Shown: in pieces, positions 11,775 through 20,079 of the stretch
How the letters are laid out: every line of letters starts with the position of its first letter
How positions within the stretch are numbered: the stretch's first letter is position 1
DNA from: a virus
Virus record (IMG/VR): IMGVR_UViG_3300037963_004089
Coordinates: 1-31,411 of that record
Length of the DNA stretch: 31,411 nt
Direction: 5' to 3' (one strand)
Notes under the pieces: generated by a model
Database searches by the model: none
What the model was told of the DNA's origin: nothing
The model's input: the letters and a program-made list of their open reading frames with translations, nothing else
Made by a program: the position numbers and the translations under genes

Positions 11775-11782
11775 GATAAATA
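11775..11782 (+). promoter_or_regulatory. Late promoter GATAAATA for the first beta-domain gene
   Basis: On the plus strand, 23 bases before the ATG at 11806. The spacing matches the other late genes. Confidence 0.65.
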
Positions 11783-11805
11783 CTCAATAAAGAGTTATAC
11801 TAAAG

Positions 11806-12150
11806 ATGTCAGTATATGTAAAAAATCTGACCGTTAATACTCACGTTGATTTTTCCGAAAATCTTGAACTTCTTCAGATTAATGGAACTCCAACCGATAT
11901 AACTGGATTCACATTAGAATCTCAAGTTAGAAAGCATCCAGATAGTTCTACTGCTTATAACTTTACTGTCGGCATTACAAGTTCTACAGAAGGTAAAATA
12001 ACATTGTCAATGGATGACACTATTACCTCAAGCATAAAACCTGGAAGATATCTTTATGATGTAATGATTACAAAAACAAATAATGAAAAATTAATCGCAG
12101 TAGAAGGTCAAGTTTTAGTTAGATCTGGTGTAACAACGGGTTGCCCGTAA
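11806..12150 (+). CDS. Small beta-sandwich phage protein, paralogue 1 (BppU N-terminal-like)
   Basis: A protein of 114 residues beginning MSVYVKNLTVNTHVDFSENL. The pattern TDITGFTLESQVRKHPDSS, then GKITLSMDDTITSSIKPGRY LYDVMIT, and a final VEGQVLVRSGVTTGCP, follows the order of short all-beta domains at the N-terminus of phage baseplate upper proteins ('D-TG-....qvR....G.i.lsl....t..l..G.Y.YDv......v.GtvtV'). It stands alone here without further domains. With the next gene it forms a tandem pair, each with its own late promoter, so virion decoration or a tail/baseplate role is likely. Confidence 0.65.
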   Translation: MSVYVKNLTVNTHVDFSENLELLQINGTPTDITGFTLESQVRKHPDSSTAYNFTVGITSSTEGKITLSMDDTITSSIKPGRYLYDVMITKTNNEKLIAVEGQVLVRSGVTTGCP

Positions 12151-12156
12151 TAAATA
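12149..12156 (+). promoter_or_regulatory. Late promoter AATAAATA for the second beta-domain gene
   Basis: On the plus strand, overlapping the stop region of the first paralogue and 21 bases before the ATG at 12178. Confidence 0.6.
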
Positions 12157-12177
12157 TTTTTACGAAATTAAAAAGTA

Positions 12178-12522
12178 ATGGCAGAAGTATTTGTAAACGA
12201 CTTAGTTCTTCATACAGGAACAGATTTTATTGTTACCTTTATATTGGAGGATTCTATTTCAAATTCACTTAAAAATCTTTCAGATTATAATGCTTGTGCA
12301 CAACTTAGAAGATATGAAACTTCTAGTAAGACAAAAGATTTTACAGTAAGTTTTACACAAGATAGAAGTAATGGAAGATTAACAGTATCAATGGGATCAA
12401 CTGATACTTCACAGTTAAAAGCAGGGAAATATTTTTATGACGTTGTACTTCAAGATCCACAAGGAATTAAAGAGAGAGTTGTGGAAGGAACTGTTTTGGT
12501 TAAAAAATCAATTACTAGATAA
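12178..12522 (+). CDS. Small beta-sandwich phage protein, paralogue 2
   Basis: A protein of 114 residues, the same length as the preceding gene and clearly related: MAEVFVNDLVLHTGTDFIVT, then GRLTVSMGSTDTSQLKAGKY FYDVVLQ and VEGTVLVKKSITR. Shared positions include the initial 'V.(N)L...T..DF', the Gly-[KR]-[LI]-T-[LV]-S-M stretch, the G[KR]Y[LF]YDV block and VEG.VLV. A duplication that has diverged strongly. Role as for paralogue 1; the two may form a hetero-oligomer. It ends 13 bases from the convergent minus-strand gene. Confidence 0.65.
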   Translation: MAEVFVNDLVLHTGTDFIVTFILEDSISNSLKNLSDYNACAQLRRYETSSKTKDFTVSFTQDRSNGRLTVSMGSTDTSQLKAGKYFYDVVLQDPQGIKERVVEGTVLVKKSITR

Positions 12523-12535
12523 TTTTTTGAAATCT

Positions 12536-13549
12536 TCAAATGACTTCACTTAAAATTTTCATCGATGCTTCTTCACCCATTTGTTGCATAACGTAAGTCG
12601 CTTCTTCTACAGTCTCTGCATGACCTTCAGCGATAAGATAATCCACCATATATTCATAATGAGAGTTGATGCGAGTCATCATTCCACCACTAGGATTTCT
12701 AAATCTGTTTAAAGCAACATCAGTTCTAAAAGTTGATGGTTTAGTTAATAATTTCTTATCTAATGCAACCCACCAAGGACGACCTGTTCCTTTGCTTGAC
12801 GGTTTTGTTTCTTTTGGTGGTTTTTTATTATCAGCATCAGTATTTGTTTCCGCAGGTTTTGTTTCTGCAGGTTTTGTTTCCGCAGGTGAATCAGATTGTC
12901 CTGGACCATCATTTCCAATCTTTGGATCGTTAGCACCTGGGAACAATCCTGCCTGATTTAAACCATAACCAAGACCAGCAGCAACAAGAGCAGTTGCTGT
13001 TAATTTTCCTGGTTTAGACTTGAGAATTCCACCTGGTCCACCTGGTTTTGTGGGTTTAGTTGGTTTTGTAGGTTTGGGTGGTTGACTTGCAGTCTGTTGC
13101 TGCTGCTGAGATGTTCTACTACTCTTTGGTTTTGGTGTAGTAGATTTAGGTGTTGTTGTTGGTTTTGGAGTAGGACCTTTCTTAAGAAGACCTAATCTTT
13201 CTGCAAGTCTTCTTGCTGCAGCATTATTTTTTATAAACTTTTTCAATGCAGCAGGACTCATCTTACTCAACATCTTTGCGAGAACATTCTCTACGATAAG
13301 TTCAATTTGCTCTTCATACAAAAGAACTTCCTCATCAGACATTTCATCTACGACACTCTCTGAAAGCATTTCAGAATCTGCCTGCTCGTAGATAAATTCA
13401 AAGTCTTCATCTTCAGCACTTTCAAGAAACTGAATGATTGACTCTACATCATAACCCTCTCTCAACATCATGTATAAGAAAGGAACCATCTCTTCTACAA
13501 TCGCATTCACACCCTCTTCAAGGGCATGTTGAGAGATATAGATATGCAT
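12536..13549 (-). CDS. Probable virion-associated protein of 337 residues
   Basis: It has three parts. The acidic helical N-terminus (residues 1-100) includes MVPFLYMMLREGYDVESIIQ and SAEDEDFEFIYEQADSEML. A low-complexity basic Pro/Lys/Thr region follows (about 125-175, with a QQQQQ run and KPTKPTKPTKPGG), then a hydrophobic patch (TATALVAAGLGYGLNQAGLF) and an imperfect ETKPAETKPAETN repeat. The C-terminus has YMVDYLIAEGHAETVEEATY, a short helical module that I associate with cyanophage structural proteins. It lies at the end of a late block behind proteins with capsid-targeting-like N-termini, so an internal head protein is the best guess. CTAAATAA lies 25 bases upstream of the ATG. Function not proven. 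Confidence 0.65.
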   Translation of the reverse strand: MHIYISQHALEEGVNAIVEEMVPFLYMMLREGYDVESIIQFLESAEDEDFEFIYEQADSEMLSESVVDEMSDEEVLLYEEQIELIVENVLAKMLSKMSPAALKKFIKNNAAARRLAERLGLLKKGPTPKPTTTPKSTTPKPKSSRTSQQQQQTASQPPKPTKPTKPTKPGGPGGILKSKPGKLTATALVAAGLGYGLNQAGLFPGANDPKIGNDGPGQSDSPAETKPAETKPAETNTDADNKKPPKETKPSSKGTGRPWWVALDKKLLTKPSTFRTDVALNRFRNPSGGMMTRINSHYEYMVDYLIAEGHAETVEEATYVMQQMGEEASMKILSEVI

Positions 13550-13573
13550 TTTTACTATTTCTATTCTATCTTA

Positions 13574-13581
13574 TTATTTAG
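13574..13581 (-). promoter_or_regulatory. Possible late promoter variant (G)CTAAATAA
   Basis: On the minus strand, 25 bases before the ATG at 13549, overlapping the stop codon of the 619-residue gene. Same C variant as at 9978-9985. Confidence 0.35.
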
Positions 13582-15433
13582 CGGAGGCAGATTTCTTGAA
13601 GTCCGAAACTCTCTTAATACGCGCTTTCTCATCTCTATCAGCATAATATTTTTTCGCCATATCAGCGAGACCATGACCTTTTACAATATTTAAACCAAAC
13701 AGTCCAGAACCTTCATTTGATCTTGAGAATTGTCTTCCAAGTCTTTCAAATGGATTTTTCGCAGTATATGCTTTAGATTTTGCCAAATTACCAGCTTTGA
13801 ATGTTCCACTCGTTGGATCAAAAGTTCCAATCCTCTCTTTCTTGACTCTAGGATCATAGATGACTGCTTGATTGCCTTTTCTATATTTGACTTTATCTAC
13901 AGCAGTGCCTCTTTGAGAAGCAAGATTTGCTTGTTTCATCCATTTCTTTTGTGCGTCTGTAGCACCAGCAAGTGCTGTAAAGGTCTTATCTGCCAATGCA
14001 GAACCTACAGAATAACCAGCAACGCCACCGACAAGACCGCCACTAGCACCTACAGCACCTCCTACAAGACCTCCAGCTGCCCTTGCAGCACCTCTCAACC
14101 ACGCTCTAGTGTCACTAGCACCCGCCTTTTTAGCGTCCTCACGACCTTGTACAACGTCGAATCCAGCACCTAAAGCACTGAGAGCACCACCAGCAACTCC
14201 ACCAGCAGTTATCTTAGGTACTTTTACTTTAGGTGCAACTGCTGCTTTAGTAAGTGCTTGAGGTTTAGGTGGGGCAGTAACTTTAGGTTGTACAGCAGGT
14301 TTAGGTGAAGTTCTTAATGCCTTTAAAGTTGCTTGTTTTTGTGCCGCAGTTCTTCCACTAGTTGCAAACTGTGCAAAAGTTTTTGTTCCTGTAGGTCTCT
14401 TAGTAGGAGATAAATCAGTTACTCTAGTAGTTCCGCCAGTAACTTTTGCTTTTGAAACTGTTGGTTTAGTTGGTGTTGGTGCTCGGAAGTTGGGTTGTTG
14501 TTGAGGTTGAGGTGTATATTTACCCCTCATCACATCTTGAGTAAAAGTAGAAAATCCTCTTGTTGGTTGTGGTGCTGATACTTTAGTTGATGGTTTTAAT
14601 ACTGGCGGTTTAGTGGATGCTTTAGGTTTAACCTTTAATTCTTTTATTTTTGTCTTTGCTTCAAGATCTGCTTTTACAGATGCATATGAACGTGGAGATG
14701 CTTGTCTTTGTGCTCTTCTTCCAGTCTCACCTTTTGGTGTTTCCTTTGGTGGAACATAAGTTGGTTTTCCTTGTGCATCAACACCAGTTGGTTTACCAAA
14801 GAATTTTGTTCCAGTTGCTTTTAATTGTTCCTTTGTACGAACTGCTTGTCTTTGCCAATCAGCATAAGCATTGCTCTTAACACCAGATGCTTTTACATCT
14901 GCAGGTCTTGCTTGACGATATCTTTGACCTCTTCCAGATTTTGCTGTTTCTCCACCAATCAATTCCTCACCAGAAGGAGTTTTTCTACCACCACCAAGAA
15001 TATTAGATGCTGCTCTTCTAGCTGTGGGATCCGTTCCTTTACGACCCCTAAGATCATCAGCAACTCTTCTCTGTACTTCAGGATCTGGTTTACCAAATCC
15101 TCTTACTTGACGTTGTGTCCTTGAAGAAGATGGTTGAGTTCCTCTTTTCTTTTGTTTTGCATCTATTTCACCAAATGCTTGTTCTGGTGTTTTGTCTCCA
15201 AGAACAGTTCCACTAGGAGCATTAGTTTCAAAACCAATACCTTGTTGAGGTGATTGAATTACCTGCCTAGGACCTCGCGATGGAGTTTGATATTTCTGAG
15301 GATTATCTATTTTTGCTTTTGCTTCTCTTTTATCAAAAGGAGTGGTACGAGTTCCTTTAACACCACCTTGACCACCCTTTCTACCGTAGTCTCCACGTGT
15401 TTTTTCTGATATAATTCTTTTAAATGTAGACAT
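13574..15433 (-). CDS. Large basic, disordered probable internal head protein
   Basis: A protein of 619 residues, rich in Lys, Arg, Thr, Pro, Gly and Gln over its first 400 residues with no stable-fold signal. A Gly/Ala zipper region follows at about 420-500 (ITAGGVAGGALSALGAGFDV, AAGGLVGGAVGASGGLVGGV) and a small folded tail (NQAVIYDPRVKKERIGTFDP). The N-terminus MSTFKRIISEKTRGDYGRKG has the hydrophobic-x-Glu pattern (ISE) seen at gp21 protease sites in T4. The strong positive charge fits packing with DNA. AAGGGA lies 8 bases before the ATG. It is in the late block started by the TATAAATA at 16495. The Gly zipper could insert in a membrane on delivery. Confidence 0.68.
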   Translation of the reverse strand: MSTFKRIISEKTRGDYGRKGGQGGVKGTRTTPFDKREAKAKIDNPQKYQTPSRGPRQVIQSPQQGIGFETNAPSGTVLGDKTPEQAFGEIDAKQKKRGTQPSSSRTQRQVRGFGKPDPEVQRRVADDLRGRKGTDPTARRAASNILGGGRKTPSGEELIGGETAKSGRGQRYRQARPADVKASGVKSNAYADWQRQAVRTKEQLKATGTKFFGKPTGVDAQGKPTYVPPKETPKGETGRRAQRQASPRSYASVKADLEAKTKIKELKVKPKASTKPPVLKPSTKVSAPQPTRGFSTFTQDVMRGKYTPQPQQQPNFRAPTPTKPTVSKAKVTGGTTRVTDLSPTKRPTGTKTFAQFATSGRTAAQKQATLKALRTSPKPAVQPKVTAPPKPQALTKAAVAPKVKVPKITAGGVAGGALSALGAGFDVVQGREDAKKAGASDTRAWLRGAARAAGGLVGGAVGASGGLVGGVAGYSVGSALADKTFTALAGATDAQKKWMKQANLASQRGTAVDKVKYRKGNQAVIYDPRVKKERIGTFDPTSGTFKAGNLAKSKAYTAKNPFERLGRQFSRSNEGSGLFGLNIVKGHGLADMAKKYYADRDEKARIKRVSDFKKSASAK

Positions 15434-15434
15434 T

Positions 15435-15824
15435 TCAATTTCCCTTCAGTTGCTTTTCTTTATCTCTCAGACGCATTTGTCTGTAAACATAATCACCAAG
15501 ATGAAGACCTAAAGCAGCAGCACCAGCATAAGGGAATAAACCTCTTCTAGGCATCAATGCTGCAGCAGCACCAGTCGCTACAGAACCCATATGTCCTTTA
15601 TTTCTTTCTCCTTTCTCACCCTTCATAACATTCTGACCCGCATCATAAGCACCAATGCCACCAACAATTCTTCTTCCACGATCACTTCCAAGAGTGGCCT
15701 TTGCACCCTTCCATGCTAAGTTTCCAGTACCACGAATAAGTTTGGCGGCAAGAGAACCGAGTCCCTCATCTAAGTTTTCTCTAGCGGAGTAAGACTCTCC
15801 AACAAAGTCCTTATACGATTTCAT
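15435..15824 (-). CDS. Probable internal head protein with capsid-targeting-like N-terminus (129 residues)
   Basis: The N-terminus MKSYKDFVGESYSARENLDE closely resembles the T4 internal-protein targeting peptide (MKTYQEFIAEA) and the next gene upstream. The rest is small, basic and Gly/Ala-rich with a hydrophobic hairpin-like part (GSVATGAAAALMPRRGLFPY AGAAALGLHLGDYVY) and a charged end (QMRLRDKEKQLKGN). A processing site for the head protease would be VGE near residue 10. It has its own late promoter AATAAATA 20 bases upstream. Delivery with the DNA into the host is an inference. Confidence 0.7.
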   Translation of the reverse strand: MKSYKDFVGESYSARENLDEGLGSLAAKLIRGTGNLAWKGAKATLGSDRGRRIVGGIGAYDAGQNVMKGEKGERNKGHMGSVATGAAAALMPRRGLFPYAGAAALGLHLGDYVYRQMRLRDKEKQLKGN

Positions 15825-15842
15825 TATCTACTTTGTTTTTAG

Positions 15843-16475
15843 TTATTTATTAGTTTTAAGTGCAGCAACTTTCTTATATCTGTCAGACTCTTTCTGAGTC
15901 CAGTCACCTTTGGTCCACTTTCCTGTTGCCTTATCCAGTTTACCCTGAACACCACCTTTACGTGCTAGAACAACACTTGAAGGTTTGGGTCTAGGTGCTG
16001 GTTGAGATGGTTGAGATGGTTGAGTTGATGATGCTGGTTTAGATGGTTGAGATGGTTGAGTTGATGATGCTGGTTGAGTCTTTGATGGTTCTGTTTGTGA
16101 AGCAGATGCAGTACCAGTTCCAAGTGCTGCCTTAGTTGCCATATCGATTCCACCTTCAATGGCACGATTTCTGGCGTTTGGAGCAAAGTTTCTTGCAACA
16201 CTCTGAGTTGCAGAAGCACCTCTTGCAAGGTTTCTACTAGCACCGAGTGCTCTTGCACCCTTAAACGCAACGCCTCCAGGAACCACTCCCAGAGCGTCTA
16301 ATGCAGCATCACCATACTTTCCTTTCTTTAAGTTTTGTGCTGCACTATAAGCAGAATATGCACTCAGTCCCATACTCGCTAACTTTGCAGCACCTATCAG
16401 TGCCAGAGGTATTGCTTCTTGAATATTTTCCCTAGCAGAATGGGATTCTTCAATAAATTGAGTATACGTCTTCAT
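15843..16475 (-). CDS. Probable internal head protein with capsid-targeting-like N-terminus (210 residues)
   Basis: MKTYTQFIEESHSARENIQE matches the T4 IPII/IPIII signal MKTYQEFIAEA at seven of the first ten positions. It is followed by an Ala-rich helical domain (IGAAKLASMGLSAYSAYSAA), a basic region, a Ser/Gln/Pro repeat of 8-12 residue units (STQPSQPSKPAS repeated about twice, residues 135-165) and a C-terminal Lys/Trp module (GVQGKLDKATGKWTKGDWTQ). The DNA behind the repeat is nearly identical between units, so copy number may vary among relatives. It is the first gene after the late promoter at 16495-16502. Confidence 0.72.
   Translation of the reverse strand: MKTYTQFIEESHSARENIQEAIPLALIGAAKLASMGLSAYSAYSAAQNLKKGKYGDAALDALGVVPGGVAFKGARALGASRNLARGASATQSVARNFAPNARNRAIEGGIDMATKAALGTGTASASQTEPSKTQPASSTQPSQPSKPASSTQPSQPSQPAPRPKPSSVVLARKGGVQGKLDKATGKWTKGDWTQKESDRYKKVAALKTNK
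15844..15851 (-). promoter_or_regulatory. Late promoter AATAAATA
   Basis: On the minus strand, 20 bases before the ATG at 15824. It overlaps the stop codon of the 210-residue gene. Confidence 0.6.
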
Positions 16476-16494
16476 CTTAGTCGGACTTTTTTAG

Positions 16495-16502
16495 TATTTA
16501 TA
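16495..16502 (-). promoter_or_regulatory. Late promoter TATAAATA opening the head-protein block
   Basis: Exact late consensus on the minus strand, 20 bases before the ATG at 16475. Its first bases are the end of the T run of the nrd terminator (16502-16528), so the two elements are fused. Confidence 0.75.
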
Positions 16503-16528
16503 AAAAAAGGAGGGAATTACCCCTCCTT
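16502..16528 (-). terminator. Rho-independent terminator of the primase-nrd operon
   Basis: AAGGAGGG and CCCTCCTT form a perfect 8-bp stem with a 6-base loop, followed by T residues on the minus strand. The stop codon of the 45-residue gene lies in the loop. Confidence 0.88.
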
Positions 16529-16654
16529 ATCCAAATCTTCAAATGCTTGATATCCATCATAATCACCAAACAGAAAGGCGTCTGATTTCGCCGCCTCTCT
16601 GTATGCTGCATATGAATCAGAGACTGAATCCTGAGAAAGTGTCTGCTTTAACAT
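16517..16654 (-). CDS. Small acidic protein of 45 residues after nrdB
   Basis: Reads MLKQTLSQDSVSDSYAAYRE then AAKSDAFLFGDYDGYQAFED LDKEG. It overlaps the end of nrdB by 38 bases in another frame. GGAGGA about 9 bases before the ATG argues that it is translated. It is acidic and aromatic and has no membrane segment. It is the last gene of the operon, its stop lying in the terminator loop. A role linked to ribonucleotide reductase is possible but only from position. Confidence 0.65.
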   Translation of the reverse strand: MLKQTLSQDSVSDSYAAYREAAKSDAFLFGDYDGYQAFEDLDKEG

Positions 16655-17759
16655 CTTGCTTGATTCCTCCAACGATGTAGGATTCAACTTCTGTTTCTTG
16701 TGGTGCCACTTGAAGACCTTTAGAAGAGATCCAGTGCTCTGTCCAAGGAAGTGGATTATTCTTTGCAGGTATATCATAAGTTGGTTTAAGTCCGATTGCT
16801 TTCATTCTACGATTGGCAATCCATTCAACATACTGTTGTAACAGTTTGTCATTCAAACCAATCATTGAACCATCCTTGAACAGATATTCTGCCCAAAGTT
16901 TTTCCTGATTAACACAGTTTTCAAATGTGCTAATCAACCATTGCTCCTCTTCCTTGAAGATTTTCTTCATATCAGGGTCATCACCTTCACGCCACTTTTT
17001 CAGAATATTCTGAGTAATAGCAAGATGCTGATTCTCATCACGAGCAATCAGAGAGATGATTTTTGCACTTCCTTCCATAAGTTTGAGTTCGCCAAATGCA
17101 AAACTGCAAGCAAATGATACGTAAAAGCGAATACCTTCAAGAATATTAACGTTTGCAACTGCTCTGAAGAGTTTGCGCTTGAGTTCATACCTTTCGTCGA
17201 GTGCGTAGGGAACTTGTTCTAGTGCTTGCTGCCACTGAGTGGAATTATCATAAAAATGTGCAGCATTAATAAAATCATTATATGCCTGAGTCACGCTCAT
17301 GGCACGTTCTACGATACGATCATCATTCAGAATGTGGTCAAACACATCTGAAGGGTCTGGATAAATGTTCTTGATGATATGAGTATATGAACGACTGTGA
17401 ATCATTTCCATGAATCCCCAGACTTCCATGCACGCCTCTAACTCAGGTAGTGAGCAGTAAGGGATAAAAGCCATCCCAGGACCGCGCCCTTGTACACTAT
17501 CCAACATGATCTGGTACTTAAGATTGCTGGTAAAAATGTGCTTTTGCTCTGGGCGTAATGTCTGATAGTCACTGCGATCCTTCTGTAGGGAGACCTCCTC
17601 AGGTCTCCAAAAATATCCTAGTTGTTGTGTTGTGAGTTTGTCAAAGATTGGATACTTGTAAGAATCATATCTTTGAATTCCTAATGGTTTACCAAAAAAC
17701 ATTGGTTGTTTTTTGGTATCAACTTCTTCTGAGTTGAATACTGTCATGGAGTTAACCAC
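16617..17759 (-). CDS. nrdB: Ribonucleotide reductase class Ia, beta subunit
   Basis: A protein of 380 residues carrying the diiron-tyrosyl radical set of class Ia. These are LDSVQGRG (first Asp), EMIHSRSYTHIIKNI (Glu, His and the radical Tyr), LEGIRFYVSFACSFAF (Glu) and LIARDENQHLA (Glu and His). It supplies the radical to NrdA for reducing NDPs to dNDPs. A GTG at 17759 is taken as start because GAGGAG lies 6 bases upstream; the ATG at 17747 is a good alternative and the long GTG at 17801 is unlikely. nrdB starts about 23 bases after the nrdA stop. It belongs to the primase-nrdA-nrdB operon. Confidence 0.95.
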   Translation of the reverse strand: MVNSMTVFNSEEVDTKKQPMFFGKPLGIQRYDSYKYPIFDKLTTQQLGYFWRPEEVSLQKDRSDYQTLRPEQKHIFTSNLKYQIMLDSVQGRGPGMAFIPYCSLPELEACMEVWGFMEMIHSRSYTHIIKNIYPDPSDVFDHILNDDRIVERAMSVTQAYNDFINAAHFYDNSTQWQQALEQVPYALDERYELKRKLFRAVANVNILEGIRFYVSFACSFAFGELKLMEGSAKIISLIARDENQHLAITQNILKKWREGDDPDMKKIFKEEEQWLISTFENCVNQEKLWAEYLFKDGSMIGLNDKLLQQYVEWIANRRMKAIGLKPTYDIPAKNNPLPWTEHWISSKGLQVAPQETEVESYIVGGIKQDVKADTFSGFSL

Positions 17760-17781
17760 TGGTCTCTCCTCTTTGTTCGTC

Positions 17782-20079
17782 TTAAATCTTACAAGACTCA
17801 CACTCTTCCTCCTCTGCTTGTTCTAGTTGAGCGATTAGATTGTCAAGACTTTCTTTGGTTTCTTCAACCTCATCAGTCTTGAAGTCGTATGTGTTTTGAT
17901 AGTATGAAGTCTTCCAACCATATTTGTAGGTGGTTAGAAGATCCTGCGCCATTACGGAGACGGGGACTTCATTTTCTGGATACTGGGTTGGGTTATAACT
18001 CCAGTTGCCGCTGATTGCTTGGTCAAAGAACTTCTGCATAACAGCAACAATATTGATGTAACCACGATTAGACTCCATATCCCAGAGGAGCGTATAATTG
18101 TTCTTAAGAGATGCATACTGAGGAACAATCTGTTTGAGTGGTCCTTTTTTGCTCTTCTTAATGGACAAATATCCTCTAGGTGGTTCGATTCCATTTGTTG
18201 CGTTTGACACAACGGAACTGCTTTCCGATGGCATCTGAGCGGACAATGTTGAGTTCCTAACTCCGTGGGCAATAACCCGCGATCGAAGATTCTCCCAATC
18301 ATAGTGAAGCTCATTCGGAACTATTTCATCTACGTCATGTTTATATGTATCGATTGGCAGAATTCCGTTACCGTATTTTGTTCGGCTGCTATACTCACAG
18401 GCACCCTTCTCTTCTGCAAGATTCACAGTGGACTGAATGAGATAGTATTGGAATGCCTCGGTTAAGTCATGAACAAATTTCCATGCCTCGGTATCACTGT
18501 AGTTTACACCATTCTTAGCAAGATAATGTGCTAAACCGATGTAACCGATTCCAAGTGAACGGCGTGCTTTTGTGGCAATTTCTGCTGCTCTGATGGGATA
18601 GTTTTGGAAATCAATAAGTTCATCAAGACTGCGAACAGCAAGATCGCAAAGAATTTCAAGATCCTCAAGATCCCTAATTTTTCCGATATTGATAGCACTA
18701 AGTATGCAGAGAGCAATTTCTCCGTTTTCATCGTCAATATGCTTGAGTGGTTTGGTGGGGAGAGTAATCTCTTGACATAGATTGCTCATCTCAACTTTAT
18801 CCATAAAAGAAGAGTGAGAGTTGCAGTGATCAATGTTCATGATATACAGTCTACCAGTTTCTGCCCTTTCTTTCAAGAGGTCTAGGAACAGGTCTTGCGC
18901 TTTAAGCGTTTTACGAGGAATTGATCCATCAGATTCATAACCCACATAGAGGTCATCAAACGCATCAGTACCAAAAGCATCATACAGACCTGGAACATCG
19001 TGAGGGCTGAAGAGGGAGATTTCTTCGTTCCGAATAAATCTTTCGTAGAAAAGTTTTGAGATTTGAATCGAATAGTCAAGTTTCCTTACGCGATTGTCTT
19101 CTGTACCTTTATTATTCTTTAGGACAATAATGTCTTCTATTTCTTGATGCCAAATGGGAAAATGGACTGTCGCGCTTCCACCTCTGATGCCGTTTTGAGT
19201 GCAGCATCGGACAGTTGCCTCAAACTTTTTGAGAAATGGGACGACGCCTGTGTGTTGTACTTCTCCGCCTCTGATTTTAGCGTTGATGCCACGGATGCGA
19301 CCTGCGTTGATGCCGATTCCCGCCCTTTGTGCAACGTATCTGCCAATAGCCATATCAGAAGTAAAGATGCTATCGAGGGAGTCATCAACATCAACAAGAA
19401 CACAGCTAGCATATTGTCGAAGTGGAGTTCGCACTCCCGCCATGATAGGTGTGGGAATGTTGATTTTGTGCCTGGAGATTGCGTCATAGTACTTCTTTAC
19501 GTAATCGAGACGTGTTTCTTTGGGATACTTTGAAAAGATGGTAGCAGCAATCAACAGATACATGAACTGAGGTGTCTCATAAACAGAACCACTGCTTCTA
19601 TCCTGGACAAGATATTTATCTACAACCTGACGAAGACCAGCATATGTAAACAAATAATCTCTACTATGGTCAATGAATGACTGGAGTTTAGTAAACTCTT
19701 CCTCAGTGTATAGATTCAGGATTTCTGGATCATAAACTCCCCTCTCTACACATGCCTCTATATGCTCCTTAACAGAGGGATTCTCATGCATACGACCAAA
19801 CAGTTGCTTACGGAGCGCAAACAGCAGCAAACGCGCTGCTACGAACTGATAGTTAGGATGGTCAAGGTCAATCAAATCTGATGCAGAACGAATTAGAATT
19901 TCTTGAATTTCTGCTGTAGTGATGCCATCATAAAACTGAATACCAGATTGCATTTCAACCTGTGATGCTGAAACTCCTGCAAGGTCTTTACATGCTTGCT
20001 CCACCATAACGTGAAGTTTATTTAAATCAAGAGGTTCAGTATTTCCATTTCTCTTGACTACTTTTGTCCCGTTACTCAT
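17782..20079 (-). CDS. nrdA: Ribonucleotide reductase class Ia, alpha subunit
   Basis: A protein of 765 residues, full length for the family. It has an N-terminal ATP-cone-like region (KVVKRNGNTEPLDLNKLHVM). Active-site cysteines are visible in QYASCVLVDVDD, SNLCQEITLP and IALCILSAINIG. The PSESSS phosphate loop is followed by NATNGIEPPRG, the radical-transfer tyrosines are in TSYYQNTYD, and the C-terminal redox pair CESC precedes the end. It reduces ribonucleotides for phage DNA synthesis. The ATG at 20079 has GGAAAA upstream and overlaps the primase stop (ATGA). A TTG at 20091 is not needed. All catalytic residues appear intact. Confidence 0.96.
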   Translation of the reverse strand: MSNGTKVVKRNGNTEPLDLNKLHVMVEQACKDLAGVSASQVEMQSGIQFYDGITTAEIQEILIRSASDLIDLDHPNYQFVAARLLLFALRKQLFGRMHENPSVKEHIEACVERGVYDPEILNLYTEEEFTKLQSFIDHSRDYLFTYAGLRQVVDKYLVQDRSSGSVYETPQFMYLLIAATIFSKYPKETRLDYVKKYYDAISRHKINIPTPIMAGVRTPLRQYASCVLVDVDDSLDSIFTSDMAIGRYVAQRAGIGINAGRIRGINAKIRGGEVQHTGVVPFLKKFEATVRCCTQNGIRGGSATVHFPIWHQEIEDIIVLKNNKGTEDNRVRKLDYSIQISKLFYERFIRNEEISLFSPHDVPGLYDAFGTDAFDDLYVGYESDGSIPRKTLKAQDLFLDLLKERAETGRLYIMNIDHCNSHSSFMDKVEMSNLCQEITLPTKPLKHIDDENGEIALCILSAINIGKIRDLEDLEILCDLAVRSLDELIDFQNYPIRAAEIATKARRSLGIGYIGLAHYLAKNGVNYSDTEAWKFVHDLTEAFQYYLIQSTVNLAEEKGACEYSSRTKYGNGILPIDTYKHDVDEIVPNELHYDWENLRSRVIAHGVRNSTLSAQMPSESSSVVSNATNGIEPPRGYLSIKKSKKGPLKQIVPQYASLKNNYTLLWDMESNRGYINIVAVMQKFFDQAISGNWSYNPTQYPENEVPVSVMAQDLLTTYKYGWKTSYYQNTYDFKTDEVEETKESLDNLIAQLEQAEEEECESCKI

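Noticed and set aside
12522-12540. TTTGAA/TTCAAA hairpin between convergent genes, as a terminator
   Set aside because: The stem is only 6 bp and AT-rich, and neither strand has a T run after it.
15965-16270. Minus-strand frame rich in His, Leu and Gln over the repeat region
   Set aside because: It is the out-of-frame reading of the Ser/Gln/Pro repeat of the internal head protein; its repeats come only from the DNA repeat.
17835-17842. TTGACAATCT in nrdA, same as in two promoters
   Set aside because: No -10 box at 16-18 bases and it encodes a normal part of the NrdA tail.
19608-19622. GATAAATA on the minus strand inside nrdA
   Set aside because: It encodes Asp-Lys-Tyr in a conserved part of NrdA and no gene starts 20-40 bases after it.
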